NCBI RefSeq assembly: GCF_016805305.1
Contig: NZ_JAERQN010000007.1
Location: 248,001-312,000 of the forward strand
DNA length: 64,000 bases
Reading direction: 5' to 3'
Origin: Falsiroseomonas ponticola
GTDB lineage: Bacteria; Pseudomonadota; Alphaproteobacteria; Acetobacterales; Acetobacteraceae
Program-made: the position numbers and the translations under genes
Shown here: positions 43,282-55,539 of the stretch, piece after piece
Position numbering within the stretch: position 1 is the first letter of the stretch
Layout of the letters: every line of letters starts with the position of its first letter
The notes under the pieces: generated by a model
What the model was told of the DNA's origin: nothing
Database searches by the model: none
What the model saw: the letters and a program-made list of their open reading frames with translations, nothing else

Positions 43282-45681
43282 ATGACCGCTGAACGCCCGA
43301 TCCGCCAGGACGCCTCGCCCCTGGCGGAATCCCATCGCCTTCGCGTGCTGCACCAGCTGGAGCGCAAGCTGCTCTGGCTCTCCGCCTGGATGATCCACAA
43401 CGCCAACCACATCCGCCCGAACCGGGATGGGCTGAAGGTGGGCGGGCACCAGGCCTCCTGCGCCTCCTCCGTCTCCATCCTGGCGGCGCTGTATTTCGAG
43501 GTGCTGCGCCCGCAGGACCGGGTGGCGGTGAAGCCCCATGCGGGGCCGGTCTTCCACGCCATCAACTACCTCTTCGGCCGGCAGGAGCGGGAGAAGCTCG
43601 CGACGCTGCGGCAGTTCGGCGGCATCCAGCCCTATCCGAGCCGGGTGAAGGACGGGGCGGAGGTGGATTTCTCCACGGGCTCGGTGGGGTTGGGCGTGGC
43701 GCTGACCACCTTCGGCTCGCTGGTGCAGGATTATGTGCGCCTGCACGGCATCGGCCGGCCGGAGATTCCGGCGGGGCGGCATGTGGCGGTGGTCGGCGAT
43801 GCGGAACTGGACGAGGGCAACATCTACGAGGCCCTGCTGGAGGGCTGGAAGCACGATGTCCGCAATGTCTGGTGGGTGGTGGACTACAACCGCCAGAGCC
43901 TGGACAGCGTGGTGCCCGACCGGCTGTTCGGCCGGATCGAGGGGCTGTTCCGCGACATGGGGTGGAACGTCGTCACCCTGAAATACGGCCGCAAGCTGGA
44001 AGCCGCCTTCGCGCGGGAGGATGGCGATGCGCTGCGCCGCTGGATCGATGACTGCCCCAACAGCCTCTATGCCGCGCTGACCTTCCAGGGGGGCGCGGCC
44101 TGGCGCAACGCGGTGCTGGCGGATCTCGGCCGGGTGGCGGGGGTGCGGGCCATCATCGACCCGCTGAGCGACGACGAACTGGCCGCGCTGATGACGAACC
44201 TCGGCGGCCACGACATCGAGACGCTGACGGAAGCGTTCCGGGCGCAGGATGCGGCGGGCGACCAGCCCACCTGCTTCATCGCCTACACCATCAAGGGCAT
44301 GGGCCTGCCCTTCGCCGGGCACAAGGACAACCATGCCGGGCTGATGACGAAGGAGCAGATGGCGGCCTTCAAGACCGCCATGGGCATCCGCGACGGCCAT
44401 GAATGGGACCGGTTCGAGGGGCTGGAGGTCCCGGCGCCGGAGGTCGAGGCCTTCCTGGCCGCCGTGCCCTTCGCCAGGCCCATCGCGCCGGAGGGACGCG
44501 CCCTGTCCGCGCCCCCGGTGAAGGTGCCGGCCGCCCTGCCATCGCCCCGCATCCCGCCGGGGCGGATGATGTCCACCCAGGCCGCCTTCGGCGAGATCCT
44601 GGCCGAGATCGGGCGCGGGCATGGGGAGTTCGGGCCGCTGGCGGAGCGGATCGTCACCACCAGCCCGGATGTCACCGTCTCCACCAATCTCGGCCCCTGG
44701 GTGAACCGGCGGGGCATCTTCGACCGGCACCTGAAGAACGACGTCTTCCGGGATGCCAAGCTGGCGAGTGCGCAGCGCTGGGGGATGGGGCCGGAGGGGC
44801 AGCACATCGAGCTCGGCATCGCCGAGCAGAACCTGTTTCTGCTGCTGGGCGCGCTGGGGCTTTCGCATTCCTTGAACGGGGCGCGGCTGCTGCCGATCGG
44901 GACGGTGTACGACCCCTTCGTGAACCGCGGGCTCGATGCGCTGATCTATGGCTGCTACCAGGATGCGCGCTTCCTGCTGGTCTCCACGCCATCCGGCCTG
45001 ACGCTCGCGCCGGAGGGCGGGCAGCACCAGTCGGTGAACACGCCGCTGATCGGCATGGCGCAGGACCGGCTGGTGGCCTTCGAGCCCGCCTACGCGGATG
45101 AGTTGGCGGTGCTGATGCGCTTCGCCTTCGACCACATGCAGAAGCCCGATGGCAGTGCCGTGTGGCTGCGGCTGTCCACCCGCGCGCTGGCGCAGCCGGA
45201 ACGCCGGCTGGATGCGGAAGGCGTGATCGCGGGCGGCTACTGGGTGGTGCCGCCGGCTTCGGGGGCGGAACTCGCGCTGTGCTACCAGGGGCCGGTGGCG
45301 CCGGAGGCGCTGGAAGCCTTCGAGGCGGTGCGGGAGGACGTGCCGGGGGCGGGGCTGATGGCCATCACCTCCCCCGACCGGCTGCACCAGGGCTGGCTGG
45401 CGGCGCGGCGCGATGGCGGGACCAGCGCGGTGGAGCGGCTGCTGGCGCCGCTGGCGCGCGATGCGGCGCTGGTCACGATCCTCGATGGGCATCCGGCGGC
45501 GCATGGCTGGCTCGGCGCCGTGCGGGGGCAGCGCGTGGTGCCGCTCGGCGTCGATCGCTTCGGCCAGGCGGGGGATATCCCGGACCTCTACGCGGCCTAT
45601 GGGCTGGGGGCGGATGCCATCCTGGATGCCTGCGCGGCGGCGCTGCTCGGCCCCGCCGCGCCGGCGAGGCGCATTCGATGA
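43282..45681 (+). CDS. Thiamine-diphosphate enzyme, homodimeric pyruvate dehydrogenase E1 (AceE)-like / transketolase family
   Basis: The protein has 799 residues, shorter than E. coli AceE (887). The thiamine-diphosphate motif is GDAELDEGN (from 172) ending in NRQSLD; IKGMGLPFAGHKDNHAGLM resembles the AceE active-site region; and IELGIAEQNLFLLLGALGLS is the transketolase pyrimidine-binding domain. The layout fits the AceE/MdeB group, which decarboxylates 2-oxo acids, rather than a pentose-phosphate transketolase. No E2 (lipoyl) or E3 gene is next to it, so a partner lies elsewhere, or it may act alone. The methyltransferase gene overlaps its end by four bases. Confidence 0.82.
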   Translation: MTAERPIRQDASPLAESHRLRVLHQLERKLLWLSAWMIHNANHIRPNRDGLKVGGHQASCASSVSILAALYFEVLRPQDRVAVKPHAGPVFHAINYLFGRQEREKLATLRQFGGIQPYPSRVKDGAEVDFSTGSVGLGVALTTFGSLVQDYVRLHGIGRPEIPAGRHVAVVGDAELDEGNIYEALLEGWKHDVRNVWWVVDYNRQSLDSVVPDRLFGRIEGLFRDMGWNVVTLKYGRKLEAAFAREDGDALRRWIDDCPNSLYAALTFQGGAAWRNAVLADLGRVAGVRAIIDPLSDDELAALMTNLGGHDIETLTEAFRAQDAAGDQPTCFIAYTIKGMGLPFAGHKDNHAGLMTKEQMAAFKTAMGIRDGHEWDRFEGLEVPAPEVEAFLAAVPFARPIAPEGRALSAPPVKVPAALPSPRIPPGRMMSTQAAFGEILAEIGRGHGEFGPLAERIVTTSPDVTVSTNLGPWVNRRGIFDRHLKNDVFRDAKLASAQRWGMGPEGQHIELGIAEQNLFLLLGALGLSHSLNGARLLPIGTVYDPFVNRGLDALIYGCYQDARFLLVSTPSGLTLAPEGGQHQSVNTPLIGMAQDRLVAFEPAYADELAVLMRFAFDHMQKPDGSAVWLRLSTRALAQPERRLDAEGVIAGGYWVVPPASGAELALCYQGPVAPEALEAFEAVREDVPGAGLMAITSPDRLHQGWLAARRDGGTSAVERLLAPLARDAALVTILDGHPAAHGWLGAVRGQRVVPLGVDRFGQAGDIPDLYAAYGLGADAILDACAAALLGPAAPARRIR

Positions 45682-46841
45682 GCGCGGATGGCGGCAAGCC
45701 CGCGCGGCGGGCGGTGGTGCGGCCGATTCCGGCCCTGGCCGGCAAGCCGGGGGTGGCGGGGCCGGGGGTGGCGCGGCCGGTGGCGGCCGCGCCGCCCCCG
45801 GTCCCGCCGCCCGCCCCGGCGGCCAAGCCGCCCCGCCCCGAACGGCAGCGGCGGCCGGGGGCCGCCGGCATCGCTCCCACGCCCGAGGATGTGCGCGCCT
45901 GCTACCGCATGTTCCTGGGGCGGGAGCCGGAGAATGACGGGGTGCTGGAACGGCACCTGGCGCAGGTCACCTCGGCCGGGGAGCTGGTGAACCGCTTCCT
46001 GCATTCCGACGAATACCGCGCCCGCAGCGGGCCGCGCGCGGAGCCGCGGCTGCCGATCGGCGCGCCGGCCCTGGCGATCGAGACCGCGGCCACGCCCAAG
46101 CAGCTGGCGGCGATGCTGGAGCGCACCGGCCGCTACTGGGACCAGGTGGGGCGGGAGGCGCCGCACTGGTCCGTGCTGACGCAGGACCGCTTCCGCCCGG
46201 ACGCGATCAGCACCAGCATCGACACCTTCTACGCCACCGGCATCGCCGATGCGCAGCTGGTGGAGGGCGTGCTGACGCGGCACGGCATCACCCCCGAATC
46301 CCTGCCGGAGGCGGTGGAGTTCGGCTGCGGCGTGGGGCGCGCGACGCTCGCCCTGGCGCGGCTGTTCGACCGGGTGACGGGTTGCGACATCTCCCCCTCC
46401 CACCTCGCGCTGGCGGCGGAGCAGGCGGCGGCGCGGATCGTGGACAACGTCGCCTGGCACCGCAGCACCGTCGCATCCCCGATGCCGGCGGGGGCGGGGT
46501 GGGATTTCTGGTTCAGCCGGATGGTGCTGCAGCACAACCCGCCGCCGGTCGCGGCGCATCTGCTGGCGATCGCCTTCGCGGGGCTGCGGCCGGGCGGCGT
46601 CGCGATGTTCCAGATGGCCACGCACCGGATGGGCTACGGCTTCGCCATCGAGGCCTACCTGGCCGATGGCGCCGGGCCGCCGGGGATGGAGGTGCATATC
46701 CTGCCCCAGCCCGCCATCTTCGCCCTGGCGCGGCAGACGGGGCTGGAGGTGCTGGAGGTGCGGGAGGACACGCATGTGGTCACCGCGGACCCGGTGAACT
46801 GGCTGAGCAACCTCTTCGCCTTCCGCCGCCCGGCCGGCTGA
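45678..46841 (+). CDS. SAM-dependent methyltransferase with N-terminal DUF4214-like segment
   Basis: The predicted product has 387 residues from ATG 45678 (ATGA overlap with the previous stop). Residues 1-65 are a Pro/Ala-rich, probably disordered linker. Residues about 70-118 (VRACYRMFLGREPENDG ... FLHSDEYRAR) match the DUF4214 pattern found in surface-polysaccharide and S-layer-associated proteins. A class I methyltransferase domain follows, with AVEFGCGVGRATLALA (motif I), VTGCDISPSHL and FRPGG-like GLRPGGVAMFQM. The target is unknown; DUF4214 suggests cell-envelope glycans. Confidence 0.78.
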   Translation: MSADGGKPARRAVVRPIPALAGKPGVAGPGVARPVAAAPPPVPPPAPAAKPPRPERQRRPGAAGIAPTPEDVRACYRMFLGREPENDGVLERHLAQVTSAGELVNRFLHSDEYRARSGPRAEPRLPIGAPALAIETAATPKQLAAMLERTGRYWDQVGREAPHWSVLTQDRFRPDAISTSIDTFYATGIADAQLVEGVLTRHGITPESLPEAVEFGCGVGRATLALARLFDRVTGCDISPSHLALAAEQAAARIVDNVAWHRSTVASPMPAGAGWDFWFSRMVLQHNPPPVAAHLLAIAFAGLRPGGVAMFQMATHRMGYGFAIEAYLADGAGPPGMEVHILPQPAIFALARQTGLEVLEVREDTHVVTADPVNWLSNLFAFRRPAG

Positions 46842-46901
46842 GCGGGGCGGGCCATCGGGGGGTAGCGGGAGGGGGCCGCGGCGCGGTATCCAGCGGCCCG
46901 C

Positions 46902-46982
46902 GCGGGCGTGGTGGAACGGTAGACACGCTGGATTTAGGTTCCAGTGGCGCAAGCCATGGGGGTTCGAGTCCCTCCGCCCGCA
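46902..46982 (+). tRNA. tRNA-Leu (anticodon UAG)
   Basis: The acceptor stem GCGGGCG (46902-46908) pairs with CGCCCGC (46975-46981), with discriminator A46982. The anticodon stem CTGGA/TCCAG encloses TTTAGGT, giving anticodon UAG for CUA. A short variable arm (TGGCGCAAGCCA) marks it as class II, as expected for Leu. The T arm has GGTTCGAGTCC. The CCA end is not encoded. Confidence 0.95.
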
Positions 46983-47015
46983 TGATTTCGTTGCCTTTCC
47001 CTCAGGCGCCGGGCG

Positions 47016-47074
47016 GCCGCATCCGCGGCCTTGGCCCGCCGCACTGGCGGCGGGCCGCATTCGCGGCCTCGGCC
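47016..47074. repeat. Hairpin cluster between tRNA-Leu and tig
   Basis: Two 21-bp near-identical direct copies (47016-47036 and 47054-47074, 2 mismatches) flank a perfect 10-bp-stem hairpin, GGCCCGCCGC-actg-GCGGCGGGCC (47033-47056). A second stem GGCCGC/GCGGCC is at 47015-47030. The structure lies in the 244-base gap after the tRNA and may end or process its transcript. No T run is present. Confidence 0.55.
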
Positions 47075-47226
47075 GGCTTCGTCGGCCGCAGGTCACTCCA
47101 ACCCCCGTTGGTGCAAGCCCCCCATTGCCGCCGCGCCCCCAAGCCGCTAGGGGGGCGGGCTTCCAGCGTGCCGCGCATCCGGGCCACCAACGACCCGGGG
47201 CGCCCTCAGGATAAAGAAGGTCCGAA

Positions 47227-48573
47227 ATGCAGGTCACCGAGCTTCCCGCAGAGGGGCTGAAAAGGGCGTTCCAGGTCGTCGTTCCGGCGGCGACCCTGGC
47301 GGAGCGCCGTGACAAGCGGCTGAAGGAACTTGGCGCCGACCTGCGCCTGCCCGGCTTCCGCCCCGGCAAGGTGCCGGCCGCCGTCGTCAAGCAGCGCTAC
47401 GGCACCGCCGTGTCCGGCGAGGTGCTGGAGCAGTCGGTGGACGAATCCATGCGCCAGCTGCTGACGGAGCGCGGCCTGCGCCCGGCCATGCAGCCCAAGG
47501 TGGACCTGGTGAACTACAGCGACGGCGCCGACCTGGAATACAAGGTCGAGCTGGAGCTGCTGCCCGAGATCCCGATGCCGGACTTCGCGGGCATCGCGCT
47601 CGACCGCCAGAAGGCGGTGCCGGGCGATGCGGAGGTCGATGGCTTCCTCGACACCATGCGCGGGCGCCTGGCGACCACCGAGGACGTGGCGGAAGCCCGC
47701 CCGGCCGCGAAGGGCGAGGTGCTGGTCTGCGACTTCGAAGGCCGCCTGAAGAACGAGGATGGCAGCCTGGCCGAGCCCTTCCCGGGCGGCACCGCGGCCG
47801 ACATGCCGATCGAGGTCGCGGGCGATGGCTTCATCCCCGGCTTCACCGAGCAGCTGGAAGGCATGACGCCGGGCGAGAAGAAGGACATCTCCGTCAGCTT
47901 CCCGGCCGAATACGGATCGGCCGAGCTGGCCGGCAAGGACGCGGTCTTCGCCATCACGGCCAAGTCGCTGAAGACCAAGGTGCTGCCGGAGGTGAATGAC
48001 GAATTCGCCAAGCGCCTGGGCCTGGAGGACGTGGCCGCGCTGCGCAACACGGTGACGGAGAACCTGCAGCGCGAATACGATTCGCTGGCGCGGCTGAAGG
48101 TGAAGCGCCAGCTGCTGGACGCGCTGGCGGAGCGGGCGAGCTTCGAGGTGCCGGCCGGCATGGTGGAGGGCGAGTTCGCCCAGATCTGGCAGCGCGTGGA
48201 GCAGGACCTGAAGGCCGGCAAGCTCGACGCCGACGACCAGGGCAAGGACGAGGACACGCTGAAGGCGGATTACCGCGCCATCGCGGAGCGCCGCATCCGG
48301 CTCGGCCTGCTGCTGAGCGAGATCGGCCGCACCAACAACATCCAGGTGACGAACGAGGAGCTAGGCGCCGCGATGCGCCAGGAGGCCTCCCGCTACCCGG
48401 GGCAGGAGAAGCAGGTCATCGAGTTCTTCCAGAAGAACCCGCAGGCGGTCGAGAACCTCCGCGCGCCGATCTTCGAGGAGAAGGTGGTCGATTTCGTGCT
48501 GGAGCTGGCCAAGGTGAACGAGACGACGATCACCCCGGCGGAGCTGACCGCGCAGGCGGCGGAGGCCGCCTGA
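47227..48573 (+). CDS. tig: Trigger factor
   Basis: The protein has 448 residues, the usual length. The N-terminal ribosome-binding domain contains the signature GFRPGKVP, followed by an FKBP-type prolyl isomerase domain (about 165-245, GFIPGFTEQLEGMTPGEKKD) and the long helical C-terminal chaperone domain. It binds nascent chains at the ribosome exit tunnel. AAGAAGG is the ribosome-binding site. Its place upstream of clpP-clpX is conserved across proteobacteria. Confidence 0.98.
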   Translation: MQVTELPAEGLKRAFQVVVPAATLAERRDKRLKELGADLRLPGFRPGKVPAAVVKQRYGTAVSGEVLEQSVDESMRQLLTERGLRPAMQPKVDLVNYSDGADLEYKVELELLPEIPMPDFAGIALDRQKAVPGDAEVDGFLDTMRGRLATTEDVAEARPAAKGEVLVCDFEGRLKNEDGSLAEPFPGGTAADMPIEVAGDGFIPGFTEQLEGMTPGEKKDISVSFPAEYGSAELAGKDAVFAITAKSLKTKVLPEVNDEFAKRLGLEDVAALRNTVTENLQREYDSLARLKVKRQLLDALAERASFEVPAGMVEGEFAQIWQRVEQDLKAGKLDADDQGKDEDTLKADYRAIAERRIRLGLLLSEIGRTNNIQVTNEELGAAMRQEASRYPGQEKQVIEFFQKNPQAVENLRAPIFEEKVVDFVLELAKVNETTITPAELTAQAAEAA

Positions 48574-48752
48574 CCAGGCGGGGCCATCGGCACGGCGGCG
48601 GGCGGCGTCCCTCGGGGCGCCGGGCCCTGCGCATGAACGGGGTCGGCGCCTTGGCGGGTGCCGGCCCCGCTTGCGTTCCGGCGGGCGGCATCCCATCTGC
48701 GCGCGCCTGGACGATGCCGGGAAGTGGTTGGGGAAATGCAGCAACAGGGGGG

Positions 48753-48781
48753 CTTTGCGCGTCGCCCTGGTTTCCCCACAT
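48753..48781 (+). promoter_or_regulatory. Sigma-32-like heat-shock promoter before clpP
   Basis: CTTTGCG (48753-48759), a 14-base spacer, then CCCCACAT (48774-48781) fit the heat-shock consensus CTTGAAA-N13/17-CCCCATNT closely in the -10 box and partly in the -35. It lies in the 307-base tig-clpP gap (48574-48880), whose left half holds only a GC hairpin (48605-48622), and whose AT-rich patch (ATTAATATCAATC, 48779-48791) immediately follows this promoter. Start of transcription would be about 90 bases before clpP. Confidence 0.5.
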
Positions 48782-48880
48782 TAATATCAATCGTAGAGAA
48801 TCGCCTTCGAGGGCAGGCCCCGTGACGGGCCTGTGCGTTGGCTGCAGCCCCGCCGGCGGCGGGGCATGAAAGGGACCACC

Positions 48881-49525
48881 ATGCGGGACCGCGATCCGGT
48901 CGAGATCTACAACAACTCCCTCGTCCCGATGGTCGTCGAGCAGACGGCACGGGGCGAGCGGGCCTACGACATCTATTCGCGCCTGCTGAAGGAGCGGATC
49001 ATCTTCCTCACCGGCCCGATCTACGACCAGGTGGCGTCGCTGATCTGCGCGCAGCTGCTGTTCCTGGAAAGCGAGAACCCGAACAAGGACATCGCCTTCT
49101 ACATCAACAGCCCGGGCGGCGTGGTGACGGCGGGCCTCGCGATGTACGACACCATGCAGTACATCCGCAGCCCGGTCTCGACCGTGTGCATCGGCATGGC
49201 GGCCTCCGCCGGCAGCCTGCTGCTGACCGCCGGCGCCAAGGGCAAGCGCTACGCCCTGCCGAACAGCCAGGTGATGATCCACCAGCCCTCCGGCGGCGCG
49301 CAGGGCCAGGCGACGGACATCGCCATCCAGGCGCGCGAGATCCTCAAGACGCGCGAGCGGCTGAACCGGATCTACGTGCACCATACCGGCCAGGAACTGG
49401 CCGAGATCGAGGCGAAGATGGAGCGCGACACCTACATGACGGCCGAGGAAGCCCGGGATTTCGGGCTGATCGACCAGGTGGTGGAACAGCGCCCGGCACC
49501 GCCCGTGGAAGCGCCGAAGAGCTGA
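48881..49525 (+). CDS. clpP: ATP-dependent Clp protease proteolytic subunit
   Basis: The predicted product has 214 residues from ATG 48881, with AAAGGGA 5 bases upstream; an ATG 15 bases earlier is less likely. The serine-protease triad is Ser109 (MAASAG), His134 (MIHQPSGG) and Asp183 (ERDTYM), at the same relative spacing as in E. coli ClpP. It forms the tetradecameric chamber fed by ClpX (next gene). The N-terminal sequence includes NNSLVPMVVEQ, which suits propeptide processing. Confidence 0.98.
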   Translation: MRDRDPVEIYNNSLVPMVVEQTARGERAYDIYSRLLKERIIFLTGPIYDQVASLICAQLLFLESENPNKDIAFYINSPGGVVTAGLAMYDTMQYIRSPVSTVCIGMAASAGSLLLTAGAKGKRYALPNSQVMIHQPSGGAQGQATDIAIQAREILKTRERLNRIYVHHTGQELAEIEAKMERDTYMTAEEARDFGLIDQVVEQRPAPPVEAPKS

Positions 49526-49751
49526 TCGCGCATCCTCGCCCGAGCCAGGGATACCAGGGGAACAGGGGCGGGAACGGGCCCTTCGGGTTTCGTTCACGTC
49601 TTGTTTCTGATCTGCCCCTTGGTTCAGGGTTATGCTTTCCCCCGCCGCGAGGCGGGGCTACATTCACCCGTTGCCGCTCCCCAGCCGGGGGGTGGGCGTC
49701 CCGCGCCGTCAGCCTGCCAGGCGACCGGGGCATGAGGCTTTCGGAGCGCGC

Positions 49752-51008
<1,257 letters not shown>

Positions 51009-51100
51009 TCGGGCGCCAGGACTGCGCTGACGATGACCGGTCCCCAGAAGCTGGCGCCGGCGGTCCGTTCAGGAAGGCGCTGCCAGCATGGCAGGCCCGC

Positions 51101-51129
51101 CTTGTGGCCGCGGAGCAGGGGACCCATCT
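51101..51129 (+). promoter_or_regulatory. Sigma-32-like heat-shock promoter before lon
   Basis: CTTGTGG (51101-51107), 14-base spacer, ACCCATCT (51122-51129): seven of eight -10 bases match CCCCATNT. It lies in the clpX-lon gap, about 105 bases before the lon ATG, and has the same spacer length as the clpP candidate. lon is a classic heat-shock gene. Confidence 0.5.
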
Positions 51130-51235
51130 GGATGACAACCCCGTGGCGCCGGGGCCCGTGCCGATAACCAGGGCCCCCGTGGTGGGATCGTCCTGGGGGC
51201 GGACCCCGCGCCGACTGTCCTGAGTGAGGTCCGAC

Positions 51236-53656
<2,421 letters not shown>

Positions 53657-53677
53657 CCAACCCGGCCTGGGTGGAGG

Positions 53678-53705
53678 GGGCGCGCATCGGGGACGGTGCG
53701 CGCCC
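53678..53705 (+). terminator. Intrinsic terminator after lon
   Basis: GGGCGCGCA (53678-53686) pairs with TGCGCGCCC (53697-53705), 9 bp, followed by the T-rich TTCGCTTGTCTTGTT. It starts 21 bases after the lon stop. Confidence 0.65.
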
Positions 53706-53833
53706 TTCGCTTGTCTTGTTGGCGCGTCTGGGATTTGTCTCACGCCGTTGCGCGGGGCCGCGGATTCCGTGGGTTTTGCGCCTCACCCTGCGCGGGAATG
53801 GCGGATATCCGCCAATTATCGGGGCGGGCGGCG

Positions 53834-53863
53834 TTGACGCCGCGGAAAGGCGCCTCCTAGTGT
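53834..53863 (+). promoter_or_regulatory. Sigma-70-type promoter of hupB
   Basis: TTGACG (53834-53839), 18-base spacer, TAGTGT (53858-53863). Transcription would begin near 53870, giving a leader of about 70 bases before the HU gene. It lies in the 283-base lon-hupB gap, where nothing else but the lon terminator and a T-rich patch is seen. Confidence 0.6.
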
Positions 53864-53939
53864 GCCCGCGAGGCGCCGGCAGAGTCGTGCTGGCTGGCCA
53901 TCGAATGTCGTCACACAGGAACCTGAAGGGGGGTCCCAC

Positions 53940-54215
53940 ATGAACAAGCAGGATCTGGTCGCCGTTGTTGCCGAGGCCGGCGATCTGCCGAAGGCGAAGG
54001 CCGGCGATGTGCTGGATGCGGTCTTCGACGCGATCACCAAGGCGCTGAGCAAGAAGGACGGCGAAGTGCGCCTGGTCGGCTTCGGCACCTTCTCGACCTC
54101 GAAGCGGAAGGCCGGCAAGGGCCGCAATCCGCGGACGGGCGAGGAGATCAAGATCCCGTCCTCCACGACGGTGCGCTTCAAGGCCGGCAAGGGCCTGAAG
54201 GACGCCGTGAACTGA
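53940..54215 (+). CDS. hupB: DNA-binding protein HU
   Basis: The predicted product has 91 residues from ATG 53940, with GAAGGGGG upstream. It has the HU/IHF fold: MNKQDLVAVVAEAG, an RLVGFGTFSTSKRKAGKGRNPRTGEEI DNA-binding arm region with the conserved GRNPxTG, and a lysine-rich C-terminal helix. It is a nucleoid-compacting dimer. The lon-hupB order is conserved in proteobacteria. It has its own promoter and an intrinsic terminator. Confidence 0.97.
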   Translation: MNKQDLVAVVAEAGDLPKAKAGDVLDAVFDAITKALSKKDGEVRLVGFGTFSTSKRKAGKGRNPRTGEEIKIPSSTTVRFKAGKGLKDAVN

Positions 54216-54242
54216 GTTTCCCGGCCATCGGGAAGCGGGAAG

Positions 54243-54272
54243 GGGGCTGGTCCGCAGGGACCGGCCCCTTTT
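54243..54272 (+). terminator. Intrinsic terminator of hupB
   Basis: GGGGCTGGTCC (54243-54253) pairs with GGACCGGCCCC (54258-54268), 11 bp with one G-U, loop GCAG, then TTTT. It is a textbook structure 27 bases after the hupB stop. Confidence 0.9.
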
Positions 54273-54306
54273 CGTTTGGGCGCGCCTAGCGTAGGGGACG
54301 GGCGAG

Positions 54307-54378
54307 GGGCGCTTAGCTCAGAGGTAGAGCGGCTGCTTTACACGCAGTTGGTCGGCGGTTCGATCCCGTCAGCGCCCA
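54307..54378 (+). tRNA. tRNA-Val (anticodon UAC)
   Basis: The acceptor stem GGGCGCT (54307-54313) pairs with AGCGCCC (54371-54377), with discriminator A. The anticodon loop TTTACAC gives UAC. D arm GCTCAGAGGTAGAGC and T arm GGCGGTTCGATCCCGTC are regular. CCA is not encoded. It follows the hupB terminator by 34 bases. Confidence 0.95.
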
Positions 54379-54380
54379 TT

Positions 54381-54403
54381 CCTTCCCGCCGAAGGCGGGA
54401 AGG
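54381..54403. terminator. Perfect 10-bp hairpin after tRNA-Val
   Basis: CCTTCCCGCC (54381-54390), loop GAA, GGCGGGAAGG (54394-54403). It begins 2 bases after the tRNA end. It lacks a T run, so it could stabilise or help process the 3' end as much as terminate. Confidence 0.5.
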
Positions 54404-54412
54404 AATCCGCCG

Positions 54413-54568
54413 GAGGCGGTGAGAAGCGACCTGCGCGGCACCGCCGCGCAGCGCGGCACGTAACCGGCGATGTCCCTTGGGCCACCAGGCGAGGCGGTGA
54501 GAAGCGACCTGCGCGGCACCGCCGCGCAGCGCGGCCCGCAACCGGCGATGTCCCTTGGGACGCCGGAC
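54413..54568. repeat. Two 78-bp tandem repeats between tRNA-Val and tRNA-Asp
   Basis: Copies at 54413-54490 and 54491-54568 are nearly identical over about 66 bases, and each contains a hairpin TGCGCGGC-acc-GCCGCGCA. They account for much of the 375-base gene-free stretch 54379-54753; the remainder (54569-54700) shows no gene or motif that I can support. On the minus strand they would encode a repeated basic peptide, but that frame is antisense to the tRNA and is rejected. Confidence 0.85.
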
Positions 54569-54707
54569 GAGGTAGGCGGACGCGACGCTGCGGCCCCCCG
54601 CGCCCCCCGCAATTTTCCGGTCATCATCGAATCCGCGTGCCACAAGCAACGTCGCGAAGCGTCCACGTCGATCTGCCGGGCGCGTGCATTTCGGGCCCGG
54701 GGCGCGC

Positions 54708-54736
54708 TTGACACCCCCCCTCCGCCCCCGTATTTC
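54708..54736 (+). promoter_or_regulatory. Near-consensus promoter of tRNA-Asp
   Basis: TTGACA (54708-54713), 17-base spacer, TATTTC (54731-54736). Transcription would start near 54743, exactly at the left arm of the inverted repeat that encloses the tRNA. Confidence 0.75.
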
Positions 54737-54742
54737 TCTCCC

Positions 54743-54840
<98 letters not shown>

Positions 54841-55115
54841 TTTCCCAACATTCCGACTGAGTTGGCGCGCTGGCCTCCGGGAAATCCGGATGTCGTGGCG
54901 CCTGTTTCCGTTTTGCGAACCACCGCATGTCAAGACTGCCATGATGCGCTGCACCCTATGGCGGAGCGCGTCGGGCGGGTCTAATCTGCCCCTGCTGCGA
55001 TGCGGCATGGGACGGGGGCCTGCGGGACTACGCGGGAAGCCCCCCCATCTCGCACATGCAGAAAACCCCGGTGCCTCAATGCCGGGGATTGAGGCAAGGC
55101 AAAGGGTGCCGTGGC

Positions 55116-55484
55116 ATGACCCAGCCCATGTTGGCTGAATACTTCCCGATCCTCGTGTTTCTGGGGATCGCGGCCGCCATCGCCTGCGCGATGGTGGGCG
55201 GGGCGCTGCTGGCCGCGCACCAGAAGCCGGACCCGGAAAAGCTCTCGGCCTATGAATGCGGCTTCGAGCCCTTCGACGACACGCGCCGGCGCTTCGACGT
55301 GCGGTTCTACCTGGTCGCCATCCTGTTCATCATCTTCGACCTGGAAGTGGCCTTCCTGTTCCCCTGGGCCGTGACGCTGAACGAGATCGGCTGGTTCGGC
55401 TTCCTGTCGATGATGGGCTTCCTCGGCGTGCTGACGGTCGGCTTCATCTACGAGTGGCGCAAGGGCGCGCTCGATTGGGAATGA
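55116..55484 (+). CDS. nuoA: NADH-quinone oxidoreductase subunit A
   Basis: The predicted product has 122 residues from ATG 55116. It has three membrane helices and the conserved loop KLSAYECGFEPFDDTRRRFDVRFYLVAILFIIFDLEVAFLFPW, part of the quinone-site entrance of complex I. It is the first gene of the nuo operon. The 285-base gap after tRNA-Asp presumably holds the promoter, but I could not pick a convincing -35/-10 pair. Confidence 0.97.
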   Translation: MTQPMLAEYFPILVFLGIAAAIACAMVGGALLAAHQKPDPEKLSAYECGFEPFDDTRRRFDVRFYLVAILFIIFDLEVAFLFPWAVTLNEIGWFGFLSMMGFLGVLTVGFIYEWRKGALDWE

Positions 55485-55539
55485 TGGCGCGGCTTCGCAC
55501 CAATTTCAGGGGGCGCCGGCGGGGCGCCCGGAGATCGGC

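Noticed and set aside
43249..45504. A 751-codon minus-strand open frame
   Set aside because: It is a shadow of the AceE-like gene; no motifs, His/Arg-rich.
46780..46983. A 67-codon minus-strand frame beginning MRAEGLEPPW
   Set aside because: It is the antisense of tRNA-Leu, a familiar spurious annotation.
54413..54568. Tandem repeats next to tRNA genes considered as attachment sites of an integrated element
   Set aside because: The repeats do not copy a tRNA 3' end, and there is no integrase or foreign gene cargo between them.
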